Shown here: one piece after another, positions 51,569-60,848 of the stretch
Position numbering within the stretch: position 1 is the stretch's first letter
How the letters are laid out: the number at the start of each line of letters is the position of its first letter
NCBI GenBank assembly: GCA_934456435.1
Contig: CAKSHH010000011.1
Location: forward strand, 1-64,000
DNA: 64,000 nt
DNA from: an uncultured Eubacteriales bacterium
GTDB lineage: Bacteria > Bacillota > Clostridia > Oscillospirales > Acutalibacteraceae
Reading direction: 5' to 3'
Position numbers and translations under genes: made by a program
Notes under the pieces: generated by a model
Told to the model about the DNA's origin: nothing
The model's input: the letters and a program-made list of their open reading frames with translations, nothing else
Database searches by the model: none

Positions 51569-54106
51569 ATGGCAAACGTAGGAACGCTCACTTTTTAGCT
51601 CCAGCTGAATAAAGACCAATTTAAAAAGGACGTTGTCTCTGCCGCTAAGTCGGCGCAGAAAACCTGCGGACAGTCCGCTACGGGTATCTCGTCGGCGTTT
51701 ACAGGCGCTTTTAAGAAAATCGGAGTTGCGGCGGCAACTGCCTTTTCGGTTAAAGCGATAACGGCCTTTTCAAAGGAATGTATTGATCTCGGTTCCGACC
51801 TGACGGAAGTGCAGAACGTTGTTGACGTTACTTTCGGTCAGGGAGCAAGCAAGATCAATGCGTGGGCGAAAACAACAGCGTCGGCGTTCGGAATATCTGA
51901 GCTGTCGGCTAAACAATACAGCGGCACAATGGGCGCGATGCTTAAGTCAATGGGCTTGACGACAGATGCGTCGCTCAATATGTCGCAGAAGATAACCGAG
52001 CTTGCGGGCGATCTGGCGTCATTCTACAATCTTGATGTTGACGATATGTTCATAAAGATTCGTGCTGGACTGAGTGGAGAAATGGAACCCTTGAGGCAAC
52101 TCGGTATAAATATGTCGGTGGCAAATTTGGAAGCCTACGCAATGTCGAAAGGTATTACGACGGCTTTCACGAAGATGTCGCAGGCTGATCAAGCTCTGTT
52201 GCGGTATAACTATCTGTTATCCGTGACCGCCGATGCACAGGGGGATTTCTCCCGAACATCGGATTCTTGGGCGAACCAAGTCAAAACTTTATCCTTGAAC
52301 TTTGATTCGCTTAAATCAAACATCGGTCAGCTGTTGATTACAGCACTAACGCCGCTGTTAAAACAGCTTAACATGCTCATTGAATATGCCAACAGAGCGG
52401 CAAGTGCGATCGCAAGCCTATTCAGCGGTTCGGTTGCGACGGCTGCAGCCGGAGCAGGTTCGGCAATGTCGGGGCTTTCGGGCTCGGCGGTTGATGCCGC
52501 AAGCGACATAATGTCGACGGGCACAGCGGCGGAAAAGGCGGCAAAAAAGGTCAGAAATGCCTTTGCGGCTTATGATGAAATTAACACACTGAGTAAGACC
52601 GACACAGACAGCGGTAGCTCAGATGCAGGCAGCGCTTTAGGTAGCACAGCATCCGGAAGCGCATTCGATACAAAGCAAACCGATAAGGGCTTGAGTGAAA
52701 CCGAAAAGAAAATCGAACACTTGAAGAACAGACTGAAAGGTTTTTGGACAGGCTTTTCTTCCGGCTTCGCAAAGGAAAAAGCCCAGCTTGATAAGCTTAT
52801 AAATCAAACCAAAAATATCTTTACAAAAGTTTGGAATGATATCAAATCTCTCGGCTCACCTCTCAAAAATTGGGCTGAAACGGATTTGCTTTCGCTGTTT
52901 GACACCTTTGCCCATACAGTTACCGATATTTTTCTTGGGTTATGGGACACCATTGATTTGGTTTTTGGCTCCACATGGGATAATTTGATCTTTCCGTGCC
53001 TTGAAAAGTTTATAACAGTAGGGCTGCCTGTAATAACACAATTCAAAGAACAAGGTCTGTTGACGCTCTTATCTGCTTTTAATGCAGTTAAGGAAGTGTT
53101 CGCCAAGGTATGGACTGAGGGAATAATCCCGGTATTGCAGTTGTTCTCAAAGGTCTACTCTGATGCGCTTGATATTGTTGCGGACAAATGGTCGAAGTTC
53201 GGGAAGCCGATTTTTGACGGAATGCGGGAAGCAATCAATAATGTCAAAAATATTGTCTTGAATGCATGGAACGGATTTATTAAGCCGTGTCTTGATATTG
53301 TAATGCAGACGCTCAATGAGATTTGGGATGAGCACCTCAAACCTTTGTGGGATAACGTTACCGATTTTGTCGGGGAGCTGATAACGGCAGCACTTGACAT
53401 TTATAACAAGGCTATCGCACCGGTGTGTATGTGGTTACAGGACAAGCTGTATCCGATTTTTGTTTGGGCTTTTCAGAACATTGTTGATTTCTTAAAACCT
53501 ATAATTGAAGGTATAATAGATTGGTTTAATGGCATAATTACAGCACTTAAGGGTGTAGTCCAGTTTATTGCAGGCGTATTTACAGGTGATTGGAAGAGAG
53601 CATGGGAAGGTATTAAAAATATCTTTAAAGGGCAATGGCAGCAAATAGCGTCTCTTGTAAAGATACCAATAAATCTAACGCTTACGCAATTTGAAAAACT
53701 TATAAACGGAATGCTTAAGGGCTTCAATTTCTTTGCAAAAGCGATCAACAAAATACACATCAAGATCCCGGATGTGTTTGGTGGCGGTAGCTGGAATCCA
53801 TCAATTCCGACCGCTTCAATGGTTACATTACCGCGCCTTTATACCGGCGGCTATCTCAAAGCCAACAATCCTACACTTGCGGTCGTAGGCGATAACAAGC
53901 GCGAGGGTGAAATCATTACTCCGGAATCAAAAATCAGGGAACAGGTCAAGCTTGCAATGCGGGAAATGGGTGCTGCCGTAAACAACGGTATTCAGACTGT
54001 CAAGCTGCAAATCGAGCTGCTTATTAAATATCCCGACGGCAGAACGGTCATTAAGCAGATCAACGAAGCGCAGATAGCCGAAGGTCGCATCTTGTTGAAC
54101 ATATAA
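51569..54106 (+). CDS. Tape measure protein, with in-frame TAG at codon 10
   Basis: From ATG 51569 the frame is open for 845 codons except TAG at 51596-51598. The N-terminus on both sides reads naturally (M-A-N-V-G-T-L-T-F [TAG] L-Q-L-N-K-D-Q-F), the usual opening strand of tape measure proteins. No ATG lies between the TAG and GTG 51809, which would lose 80 residues. The body has a hydrophobic segment and coiled-coil helices, and a C-terminal G-G-Y-L-K-A-N-N-P-T-L-A-V-V-G-D motif. It sets tail length and helps DNA entry. TAG is probably read as Leu. Confidence 0.9.
51596..51598 (+). other. In-frame amber codon, tape measure
   Basis: TAG as codon 10, between T-F and L-Q. Confidence 0.85.
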
Positions 54107-54119
54107 AGGAGTACAATAT

Positions 54120-54500
54120 ATGGAAAAATACGAAGTATAGATCAACGGAAAAACTAAGCTGAAAGCTGACCAAATGAGCTGGGAATATCCGCAAACCGAC
54201 GGTGACGGCAGCGGCGCAACCGATGAAAATGTAATGATAAGAGAGGTTTTACCCGAAAGAGATAAAATCTCTCTTTCTTTTCAGGGTGAGGGACTGACCG
54301 AAGCCGACATAAGAACAATTTTGACCGTCAGGCATTACAAAACCTGCACGGTCAATTATTATGATATGTACACGGGAACGAGAATTACACGAACTATGTA
54401 CCCTGTTTCCGACGCGATAAAAACCAAGTGTATGACAGACAGCGGCGAGCTTATCGTCGAACCGTTTGAACTGCGATTTATTCAGACTATACCTGATTAA
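54120..54500 (+). CDS. Tail protein (distal-tail/adaptor type), with in-frame TAG at codon 7
   Basis: ATG 54120 follows AAGGAG (54107-54111) by a good distance and gives 126 codons, open except TAG at 54138-54140. M-E-K-Y-E-V [TAG] I-N-G-K-T-K-L reads through naturally, as tail adaptor proteins begin with a strand followed by I/V-N-G. The only later Met (54174) would lose the first 18 residues. It lies between the tape measure and the tail hub. TAG probably read as Leu. Confidence 0.82.
54138..54140 (+). other. In-frame amber codon, tail protein
   Basis: TAG as codon 7, between E-V and I-N-G. Confidence 0.82.
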
Positions 54501-54513
54501 GGAGGAATGATAT

Positions 54514-57312
54514 ATGTACAATCCCGGCGGAGAATATCTGACCTACATAAAAGACAGCATAATCCGTCAACCGAGATCCAAGATTGTGGTTGACTGGAAA
54601 ACATACACGGGGCTGGAACATCTCGTTTCATTCCCGAAAATCACACACGAAACAGAGAAGATGATAGGCGGCTTCCCGGCAAAGACCTGTGAATTTGAGA
54701 TTTATAATCTCGACGGCACCTTGAACCTCAACGGCAAAGAGGTTCAGGTTTACCGTGGACTTGATATCAGCGACAGTAAAACGGTGTGGATTCCTATGGG
54801 CTTGTTTTATGCAGACGGCGAGGATGTGACGAATAATTCAACCAAACGTACAATTAAGTTCAAGGGGACAGACCGTACACGCCTGTTTGATTCTCCGTTT
54901 ACAAAAACGTGGGCTGACGGTATTATCCCTGCCGGATATACTTTAAAGGCTTTGGCAAACAAGATCTGCGCCGTATGCGGTGTTACTCTTGATTCGTCAA
55001 CCGAAAAGAATATCCTGTCTTTTCAAACCTCAGAAAAAATCGGTGTTCCGGAAAACACGACAAACAGGCAGGTTATATCATGGATTGCCGAGCTGAGCGG
55101 TTGTATACCGATCATATCGAGAGACGGTCAACACCTTGTGTTTACAAGGCCTACCGTTAAACAGTATCAATATGACGCCGGGCAGGTGTATGACAGCGGG
55201 TATTATGTCGACAAGCGCAAATACAAGACCCTGTCGGCAGAGCCTTTGTATGGTGCAATTAACGCCGTATCTTTCGGACACGTCGATTATGACGATGCGT
55301 ATGTTTATCAAGATGACACAGATGTTGCAACAAACGGCTTACACGAATGGCAGATCAACGATAATGCTCTTGCTGAAAATAATAAGACCGAGCTTGCACC
55401 GTTGGTGTTTGAAAAAATTAAGGGGATGAAACTTTATCCCTTTAGCCTGACTGAATTTATTGACGATTATCTGTTTGATCTCAATGACGGAATAGCAATA
55501 AAGAGAAAAGACGGGACGCTTATTACGTCTTATATTCTCGGCATGAATACAACATCTCGGATACGCTCGACCTTTAAGGCGGGTACGCAAGATCCGTCTG
55601 CGGCAGACAGGAACCTTGCGGGAAGTGTTAAGTCAGATATTAAAAGTGTCAAATTGAGCGTTGACCATATCAAAAATCAAATTACTGCTATGGCAAAGGA
55701 TTCTGACGACAAGTATGCTGAGCTGAAGCTAACAGCGGAAGGCTTAGACGCGGAGATTGCCGACACCAAAGCAGGGCTCGAAGCGAAAATTGCGGCTACG
55801 GCAGAGGCGGCAACAAGTCAATACACGTCGCTGAAAGCAGAGGTTAAGGACAACTATGTATCAAACACCACATACAACACTTATGTTAAGCAGACGGCTG
55901 AAACGCTGCAAATGCAGGCGGAATCAATAGAGCAAATCACGGCTGCCGGGTACATAAGCACCGACGAGTGCAAAGAGCTGATCTCGGCGGAAAAAGGTAA
56001 TATCACTCTTGCAGTCGAGCGCAACCTCAAAATCGGCGCGAGAAACATATTGCTTGACTCGGCGTGCTTCAAGTCTTTTACACCGATACAGCAAAATACC
56101 GCTGCCGCACCTGTTGTTTTGCACATGGACGGCAGTACGACGCCGTCGGGCGAATACAAGGTAATCGGCTGGAAGAAGAATACCACAGCCGGCAGCGGTG
56201 GAGTTATGTTCAACTCGGCCGACATTCTCGGTCAGAATGAAAATGCGATTAAAAAGGTCAAGGCAGGGACAAAATATACGTTGTCATTTTGGGCTAAGGC
56301 TGAGGAAGATTCGCCGGAGTTTTCAATTGTTAAATCAAGCATTGTCTACACCGGTAAAGGTGTTACATACGATGACAGCAGATGTGAATATGTCAAAGAT
56401 TCCGACGGCAATATAGCCCTTTCCGCCAGCGAATGGCGCAAGGTTGTAATCGTGTTTACAATCGGAAGCGGATTCAGCGACAATTCGGGTGCATTTTGTC
56501 TGCGCTTTTTGACGAAATCAACGGAAAAAGTGTCGCTTGACATTTCAAGTTTCAAGCTTGAAGAGGGTAACATTGCCACAGACTGGTCACCGTCATCAGA
56601 GGACATAGATCAATCTGTTAAGGCGCAGATGTCTATGTGTGTGACGAAAGATAAGAATAACAATCTCACGTCCGAAATCAATATATCGGGTAATAAAATA
56701 GAAATCAACAGCGATAATTTTACTCTTGAAAAAGACGGAACAATGATATGCAGAAACGCTACTATCTCAAGTAAAGGCGTTGACGAAGATGGTGAAGATA
56801 ATGGATTTGCAATGGAAATAACACAAGCCAATCTTAAACACACGTTTGCCGGAACGGAGATAGGATATTTGGGCGTATCCATGGATTTATCATCTACCTA
56901 TTATGAAACGCTTTATGGAGCGCAGAACTGCGGTGTCTCTCTTCAAGCTAACGACGGTGACGGATACAGACTTAATATTTATGATTCCGGATTAACTGTG
57001 CTGAAATCAACTGAATTAACAGCGATTAGCTTAAGTGAATCGGCCTTTGGTGTGATAAAAGGAGATAACACATTGATTTTAGCCCAAAATGATGATTACA
57101 ACATAGACTACCCATATTACACGCGACCCAAAATGAGTGTTATATCAACAACGGACTTGCTTTTGGCAGGCAATGCGACAAACGGCGATGTGTATATATG
57201 TGGCAAACACATTGTTTTAGACGGTGAGGTTATTTTTAATAACTACCGTGGACAGGGATCGGATTCAGCACCGCTAAAAGTATATCGGACTTCGGGTGAG
57301 GTTAAAACGTAA
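54514..57312 (+). CDS. Tail hub / tail spike-like protein
   Basis: A 932-residue protein. The N-terminal ~350 residues look like the tail-hub fold of siphoviruses (E-F-E-I-Y-N-L, R-T-I-K-F-K-G-T-D-R); then a coiled coil (about 380-480) and a beta-sandwich, carbohydrate-binding-like domain (about 510-680: A-R-N-I-L-L-D-S ... T-D-W-S-P-S); the last 200 residues are a beta-rich fibre. It builds the tail tip and may touch the cell surface. Confidence 0.8.
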   Translation: MYNPGGEYLTYIKDSIIRQPRSKIVVDWKTYTGLEHLVSFPKITHETEKMIGGFPAKTCEFEIYNLDGTLNLNGKEVQVYRGLDISDSKTVWIPMGLFYADGEDVTNNSTKRTIKFKGTDRTRLFDSPFTKTWADGIIPAGYTLKALANKICAVCGVTLDSSTEKNILSFQTSEKIGVPENTTNRQVISWIAELSGCIPIISRDGQHLVFTRPTVKQYQYDAGQVYDSGYYVDKRKYKTLSAEPLYGAINAVSFGHVDYDDAYVYQDDTDVATNGLHEWQINDNALAENNKTELAPLVFEKIKGMKLYPFSLTEFIDDYLFDLNDGIAIKRKDGTLITSYILGMNTTSRIRSTFKAGTQDPSAADRNLAGSVKSDIKSVKLSVDHIKNQITAMAKDSDDKYAELKLTAEGLDAEIADTKAGLEAKIAATAEAATSQYTSLKAEVKDNYVSNTTYNTYVKQTAETLQMQAESIEQITAAGYISTDECKELISAEKGNITLAVERNLKIGARNILLDSACFKSFTPIQQNTAAAPVVLHMDGSTTPSGEYKVIGWKKNTTAGSGGVMFNSADILGQNENAIKKVKAGTKYTLSFWAKAEEDSPEFSIVKSSIVYTGKGVTYDDSRCEYVKDSDGNIALSASEWRKVVIVFTIGSGFSDNSGAFCLRFLTKSTEKVSLDISSFKLEEGNIATDWSPSSEDIDQSVKAQMSMCVTKDKNNNLTSEINISGNKIEINSDNFTLEKDGTMICRNATISSKGVDEDGEDNGFAMEITQANLKHTFAGTEIGYLGVSMDLSSTYYETLYGAQNCGVSLQANDGDGYRLNIYDSGLTVLKSTELTAISLSESAFGVIKGDNTLILAQNDDYNIDYPYYTRPKMSVISTTDLLLAGNATNGDVYICGKHIVLDGEVIFNNYRGQGSDSAPLKVYRTSGEVKT

Positions 57313-57323
57313 AGGAGGCACGC

Positions 57324-57680
57324 ATGAAAGTAACAATCAAACAAATATTAAGCGCCCGTGACGTACTCTCGCGGCTCGCGGAGCGGACATTGCCTGTTAA
57401 GCAGAGTTACAGGCTGGCAAAGCTCGTCAAAGCCGTAAATGAGGAGTTTGCGGTATATGACGGCGAAAGAATAAAAATCTGTGAAAAGCACGGAGTTTTG
57501 AACAAGGAAAAAAATCAGTACGACATCAACGACTGGGACGGTCTCCGTAAAGATATGCAAACGCTTGAAAGTCAGGAAGTTGACCTTGACGTCAAGCCTA
57601 TTGACATCAGCGGCCTTGAGCTTTCGGCGCAGGACATCATCAGCATTGAGCCGTTTATCGAGGTGATAGATGATGATTAA
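57324..57680 (+). CDS. Hypothetical tail-tip protein
   Basis: A 118-residue protein, helical at first (S-A-R-D-V-L-S-R-L-A-E-R) and acidic at the end. Such proteins are frequent after the tail hub. Function unknown. AAAGGAGG precedes the ATG; the last bases overlap the next gene. Confidence 0.65.
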   Translation: MKVTIKQILSARDVLSRLAERTLPVKQSYRLAKLVKAVNEEFAVYDGERIKICEKHGVLNKEKNQYDINDWDGLRKDMQTLESQEVDLDVKPIDISGLELSAQDIISIEPFIEVIDDD

Positions 57681-58119
57681 CCGAATTACTGTAAGCGAAA
57701 AGCGGGGCTTGTTTCCTGAATACAGCAACCTCGGCACGATAGGGGAGCGGAACGCAACAACGCTGTTGTTTCTGCTCCCTGCGTCGTTGCAGGGATACAG
57801 CAAAAATATCGTCTGTGTCACCTCACAGGGCAGTTTTAATTATGAGATATCAAACGATACCTTTGACCTGCCGAGTGAGGTTCTGACGGACAATACGCTG
57901 AGCTTGCAGCTTGTCCTCAAGGACGGCGACAGGGTCGTGTGGAAGTCAATACCGTACACTTTTATGCTTAATCCGACCCTTGACGATTCGGGAAAAAACG
58001 TCTTTGAAGAACTGAAAAGACAATGGACTGCCGAAGCTCAGCGTCCGTTGACTATCCTTGTAAATCGAGTGACCGAAAAGGTCACGGAACTGCTTAATGA
58101 AAGGAGAAATAAGGTATGA
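57670..58119 (+). CDS. Upper baseplate-like protein
   Basis: A 149-residue beta-sandwich-type protein (T-L-L-F-L-L-P, F-N-Y-E-I-S-N-D-T-F-D-L-P) with a helical tail, arranged like BppU-type baseplate proteins. It overlaps both neighbours, showing tight coupling. Probably connects the tail tip to the receptor-binding protein that follows. Confidence 0.6.
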   Translation: MMINRITVSEKRGLFPEYSNLGTIGERNATTLLFLLPASLQGYSKNIVCVTSQGSFNYEISNDTFDLPSEVLTDNTLSLQLVLKDGDRVVWKSIPYTFMLNPTLDDSGKNVFEELKRQWTAEAQRPLTILVNRVTEKVTELLNERRNKV

Positions 58120-59546
58120 GTGATTATACAACACCTATTGTGTCGGACGAAGCTGTCGAGAAATTGGCAGATGAAATCCGAGATTTCTACGAAGAGTGTT
58201 CTAAGGATTATCGGCAAATCCTTGAAAACCTTGACGAAATTGTCACAAAACATTATCTCGTCAGCCACGAACCGCAGATTGTCTTACCGTTTGAGGGCGA
58301 ATACCAATATATCCACGACACCGTCAAGCAGGGAAGCAAGGCACTTGATGACTTTACGCATGTGTTCCTGTCGGGGTACTTGCCGAACGGAAAAACAATC
58401 CATTACAACGCTCTCGAAGAGGACGAACGAGGCTTTACACACAGCCGATATGCTGCGATTTACATTAACGGTAAGCAGATGTACGGCGACTACACTTGCC
58501 GCGCAGAAGAGGGCGGTATCGAAAAGCTCAATATCCTGATAATCGGTGCGCCTAAAATGGGTACTGACGCCGCAAGGCTGGATATTGATTACGCAGATAT
58601 TCCGCTCAAGGATTTTAAAATGGTGCTTTACGATGACTTGGAAGAGCCGATATATCCCAACATTGACAGCTTTTTGGCACACGATATCGACACGCTCAAA
58701 TGCGTAGGTAATCTGCGGTGGACATTTGCTGAGATATGTACCCTCCGCAGGTTGGAAATAACAAAAGATATATATCCGGTCTCAACAATGTACATGCCGT
58801 GCTTGCAGGAGCTGATTATTCCCAATGTAACAAATGTGCCTGATATTAACTGTGTTAATTCCAACAAAAGCGGCATTGTTAAGCTTGATATAAGCAATGT
58901 TAGGGGCAAAGTAGGTAATTTGACATCATGCAATCTACACACAGAACTTATACTCAAGGCTTCGAGCGTATCAAATAATGGCTTTTCAGGTTGTCAAATC
59001 AATACGCTGGATACAGGTAGCTATTGCTCAATCCTATCAACCTCTGCCTTTGAAGCTGCAACATGCACAAGAATTATTTTAGGAGCTGCTATGTCTAACG
59101 TTGGGCGCTCAGCGCTTGGAAGCTGCAAAAATCTGCGGCGAGTAGATTTCAACAATCGTTTGCCCGTAACGATTGAAATATACTCGTTCTACAACGACAC
59201 AGAGCTTACAGACGTTAATTTTTCATACCTCCAAAGCATGGCCTCCGGAGCGTTTTCGGGCTGTACCTCACTTACCAATTTGACATTTATCCCCAAGAGC
59301 ATAAGTTGTCCACTCTACTTTAATATAAGCCAGGTCATTACCGAGCAGAGTTGTTTAAACATCATCAATGCTATTGCCGATGATGCAACGGTAGCGGTCT
59401 CGCTGCACTCAACTGTCAAGTCACGTATGAGTAATGAGTGGTACTGCAAGCTGTCAGACGGCAGTTATGTGTCTTGTAATGCAGATGATGAGGGTGCAGT
59501 AACGCAGACGGCGGCAATTATCGCGAGAGGAGGTACATTAGCATGA
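58116..59546 (+). CDS. Receptor-binding protein with BspA-like leucine-rich repeats
   Basis: A 476-residue protein. The first 150 residues are a phage-type N-terminal domain; from about 190 to 420 there are BspA-type leucine-rich repeats (L-R-R-L-E-I, L-Q-E-L-I-I-P, L-R-R-V-D-F, F-S-G-C-T-S-L-T-N-L-T-F). LRR5/BspA repeats bind proteins or carbohydrates. Its place at the end of the tail genes fits a host-recognition role. Start overlaps the previous stop. Confidence 0.7.
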   Translation: MSDYTTPIVSDEAVEKLADEIRDFYEECSKDYRQILENLDEIVTKHYLVSHEPQIVLPFEGEYQYIHDTVKQGSKALDDFTHVFLSGYLPNGKTIHYNALEEDERGFTHSRYAAIYINGKQMYGDYTCRAEEGGIEKLNILIIGAPKMGTDAARLDIDYADIPLKDFKMVLYDDLEEPIYPNIDSFLAHDIDTLKCVGNLRWTFAEICTLRRLEITKDIYPVSTMYMPCLQELIIPNVTNVPDINCVNSNKSGIVKLDISNVRGKVGNLTSCNLHTELILKASSVSNNGFSGCQINTLDTGSYCSILSTSAFEAATCTRIILGAAMSNVGRSALGSCKNLRRVDFNNRLPVTIEIYSFYNDTELTDVNFSYLQSMASGAFSGCTSLTNLTFIPKSISCPLYFNISQVITEQSCLNIINAIADDATVAVSLHSTVKSRMSNEWYCKLSDGSYVSCNADDEGAVTQTAAIIARGGTLA

Positions 59547-59845
59547 TTAAGCAGTTAAGTACAACATACAACAAGGAGCATTGCACTTGTTACGACGCAT
59601 TTGACGGCGACACACTCGTTGCCGTAATGATTGAGCCTAAGAGTGGTTACAAACTCAGATATAATGACGGCAAGGACGGCTACGACATAAGCGGCTTTGC
59701 ACTCGTAAACGCAAGGTCTATTGATACAATCGACTGTTATTCGGCTGTCGAAGAAAGCACAATAACACCGACGGAAGCCGACGAAATCTCGGACGCTGAG
59801 GCATTGTCTATAATAACAGGAGGTGTATCGGATGAAACGGTCTGA
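59543..59845 (+). CDS. Hypothetical tail-associated protein
   Basis: A 100-residue protein (D-G-D-T-L-V-A-V-M-I-E-P-K-S-G-Y). Not recognised. ATGA overlap with the receptor-binding gene links it to that gene, possibly as a chaperone. Confidence 0.55.
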   Translation: MIKQLSTTYNKEHCTCYDAFDGDTLVAVMIEPKSGYKLRYNDGKDGYDISGFALVNARSIDTIDCYSAVEESTITPTEADEISDAEALSIITGGVSDETV

Positions 59846-60155
59846 AGCTATGGCTTACAGGAACAAGGTCGTACAGGGTGAAGCGGTTGAAAAGCTCGGC
59901 GGCATTACAGAGAAAATCGAGCAGTCCGATAAGATAGGCTTTGATTGGCATAACTACTATGTCGGCGATAAGCTCGTCAAATCTGAGTATGTTGAACAGG
60001 ACAACCCTGTCGGCACGGCTGACAATCCATTTGAGTGGACGCCCGGTATGAAGCTTATCCCGAACGGATATTACACTTATGAAGGCAAGAGGTACGTTGC
60101 GATTGCCGAGGGTTCGCCCGAAACGATCACAGAGGAATATTTTGTGGAATTTTAA
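59832..60155 (+). CDS. Hypothetical phage structural protein, carbohydrate-binding-like
   Basis: About 107 residues from ATG 59832, behind GGAGGTG. The C-terminal part (Y-T-Y-E-G-K-R-Y-V-A-I) resembles a small carbohydrate-binding module, but this is uncertain. It overlaps the previous gene by 14 bases. Confidence 0.55.
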   Translation: MKRSEAMAYRNKVVQGEAVEKLGGITEKIEQSDKIGFDWHNYYVGDKLVKSEYVEQDNPVGTADNPFEWTPGMKLIPNGYYTYEGKRYVAIAEGSPETITEEYFVEF

Positions 60156-60168
60156 GGAGGTCAAGACT

Positions 60169-60297
60169 ATGTCACCAACAGGAAACAGACTTATTGATAC
60201 AGTAATATACGTTGCAGGGTCGGCGATCGCTTTTAATGTGATCCTGCCGATTTTGGCGGCAGTAATCAAAGCGGCTCAGATTATCGGGCTGATGTGA
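60169..60297 (+). CDS. Small membrane protein, lysis region
   Basis: A 42-residue protein with one membrane helix (V-A-G-S-A-I-A-F-N-V-I-L-P-I-L-A-A-V). AAGGAGG precedes the ATG. It starts the lysis cassette; function unknown. Confidence 0.6.
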   Translation: MSPTGNRLIDTVIYVAGSAIAFNVILPILAAVIKAAQIIGLM

Positions 60298-60305
60298 GGT
60301 GCAGA

Positions 60306-60563
60306 ATGGAAGGAATAATTGCAGCAATCATCACAGGGTTCTTGTCACTTGTCGGAGTTGTGATAAGCAACCTTGCGGCAAATGCCAAAATGCAAAAGGA
60401 GCTTGAAAAAGCACAAGCAGTCACTGACACCAAAATTGAAGAACTCACCCGAGAGGTGAGGGAACATAACAATTTTGCTCGACGTGTGCCGGTGCTCGAA
60501 GAAAAAGCAAAAGTCGCAGATCACCGAATCAGCGACTTGGAACATATCAACAATCAGAATTAA
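60306..60563 (+). CDS. XhlA-like holin-associated protein
   Basis: An 85-residue protein from ATG 60306. One N-terminal membrane helix (I-I-A-A-I-I-T-G-F-L-S-L-V-G-V-V-I) followed by a charged helix with E-H-N-N-F-A-R-R-V-P-V-L-E-E-K. This type often precedes phage holin and endolysin genes. Confidence 0.75.
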   Translation: MEGIIAAIITGFLSLVGVVISNLAANAKMQKELEKAQAVTDTKIEELTREVREHNNFARRVPVLEEKAKVADHRISDLEHINNQN

Positions 60564-60576
60564 GGAGGAATCTCAA

Positions 60577-60846
60577 ATGAAAAAAATCAATCTTAAGGGC
60601 GTAACGGCGCAGACATGGGCGAGAACTCTCGTTCTCATTCTTGCTCTCATCAGCCAGCTTGCCGTAATCCTCGGCAAGCGCACCGAAGCAATCGACATTG
60701 ACCAGTGGCAGGAGTATGTTACATACGCTTTCACCGTCGGCGCATCCATCGTCGCGTGGTGGAAGAACAACAGCTTCACCAAGAACGCACAGGTCGCCGA
60801 CGATGTGAAGAACAGCCCTGAATTGACAAACGGAAGAGGTGAGTGA
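60577..60846 (+). CDS. Phage holin, phi LC3 family
   Basis: An 89-residue holin, with one N-terminal membrane helix and the signature D-Q-W-Q-E-Y-V-T-Y plus W-W-K-N-N-S-F-T. Paralogue of the stranded holin at 2251-2508. AAGGAGG precedes the ATG. Its stop lies three bases before the amidase ATG. Confidence 0.9.
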   Translation: MKKINLKGVTAQTWARTLVLILALISQLAVILGKRTEAIDIDQWQEYVTYAFTVGASIVAWWKNNSFTKNAQVADDVKNSPELTNGRGE

Positions 60847-60848
60847 AT

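Noticed and set aside
42083..54140. Pyrrolysine insertion at TAG
   Set aside because: No PylS or pylBCD genes and the tRNA does not have the tRNA-Pyl shape.
42011..54500. The in-frame TAG codons as pseudogene mutations or sequencing errors
   Set aside because: Four separate genes carry the same codon and only that one, all near the start, with otherwise intact frames, and a UAG-reading tRNA is encoded next to them. Decay would also give TAA, TGA and frameshifts.
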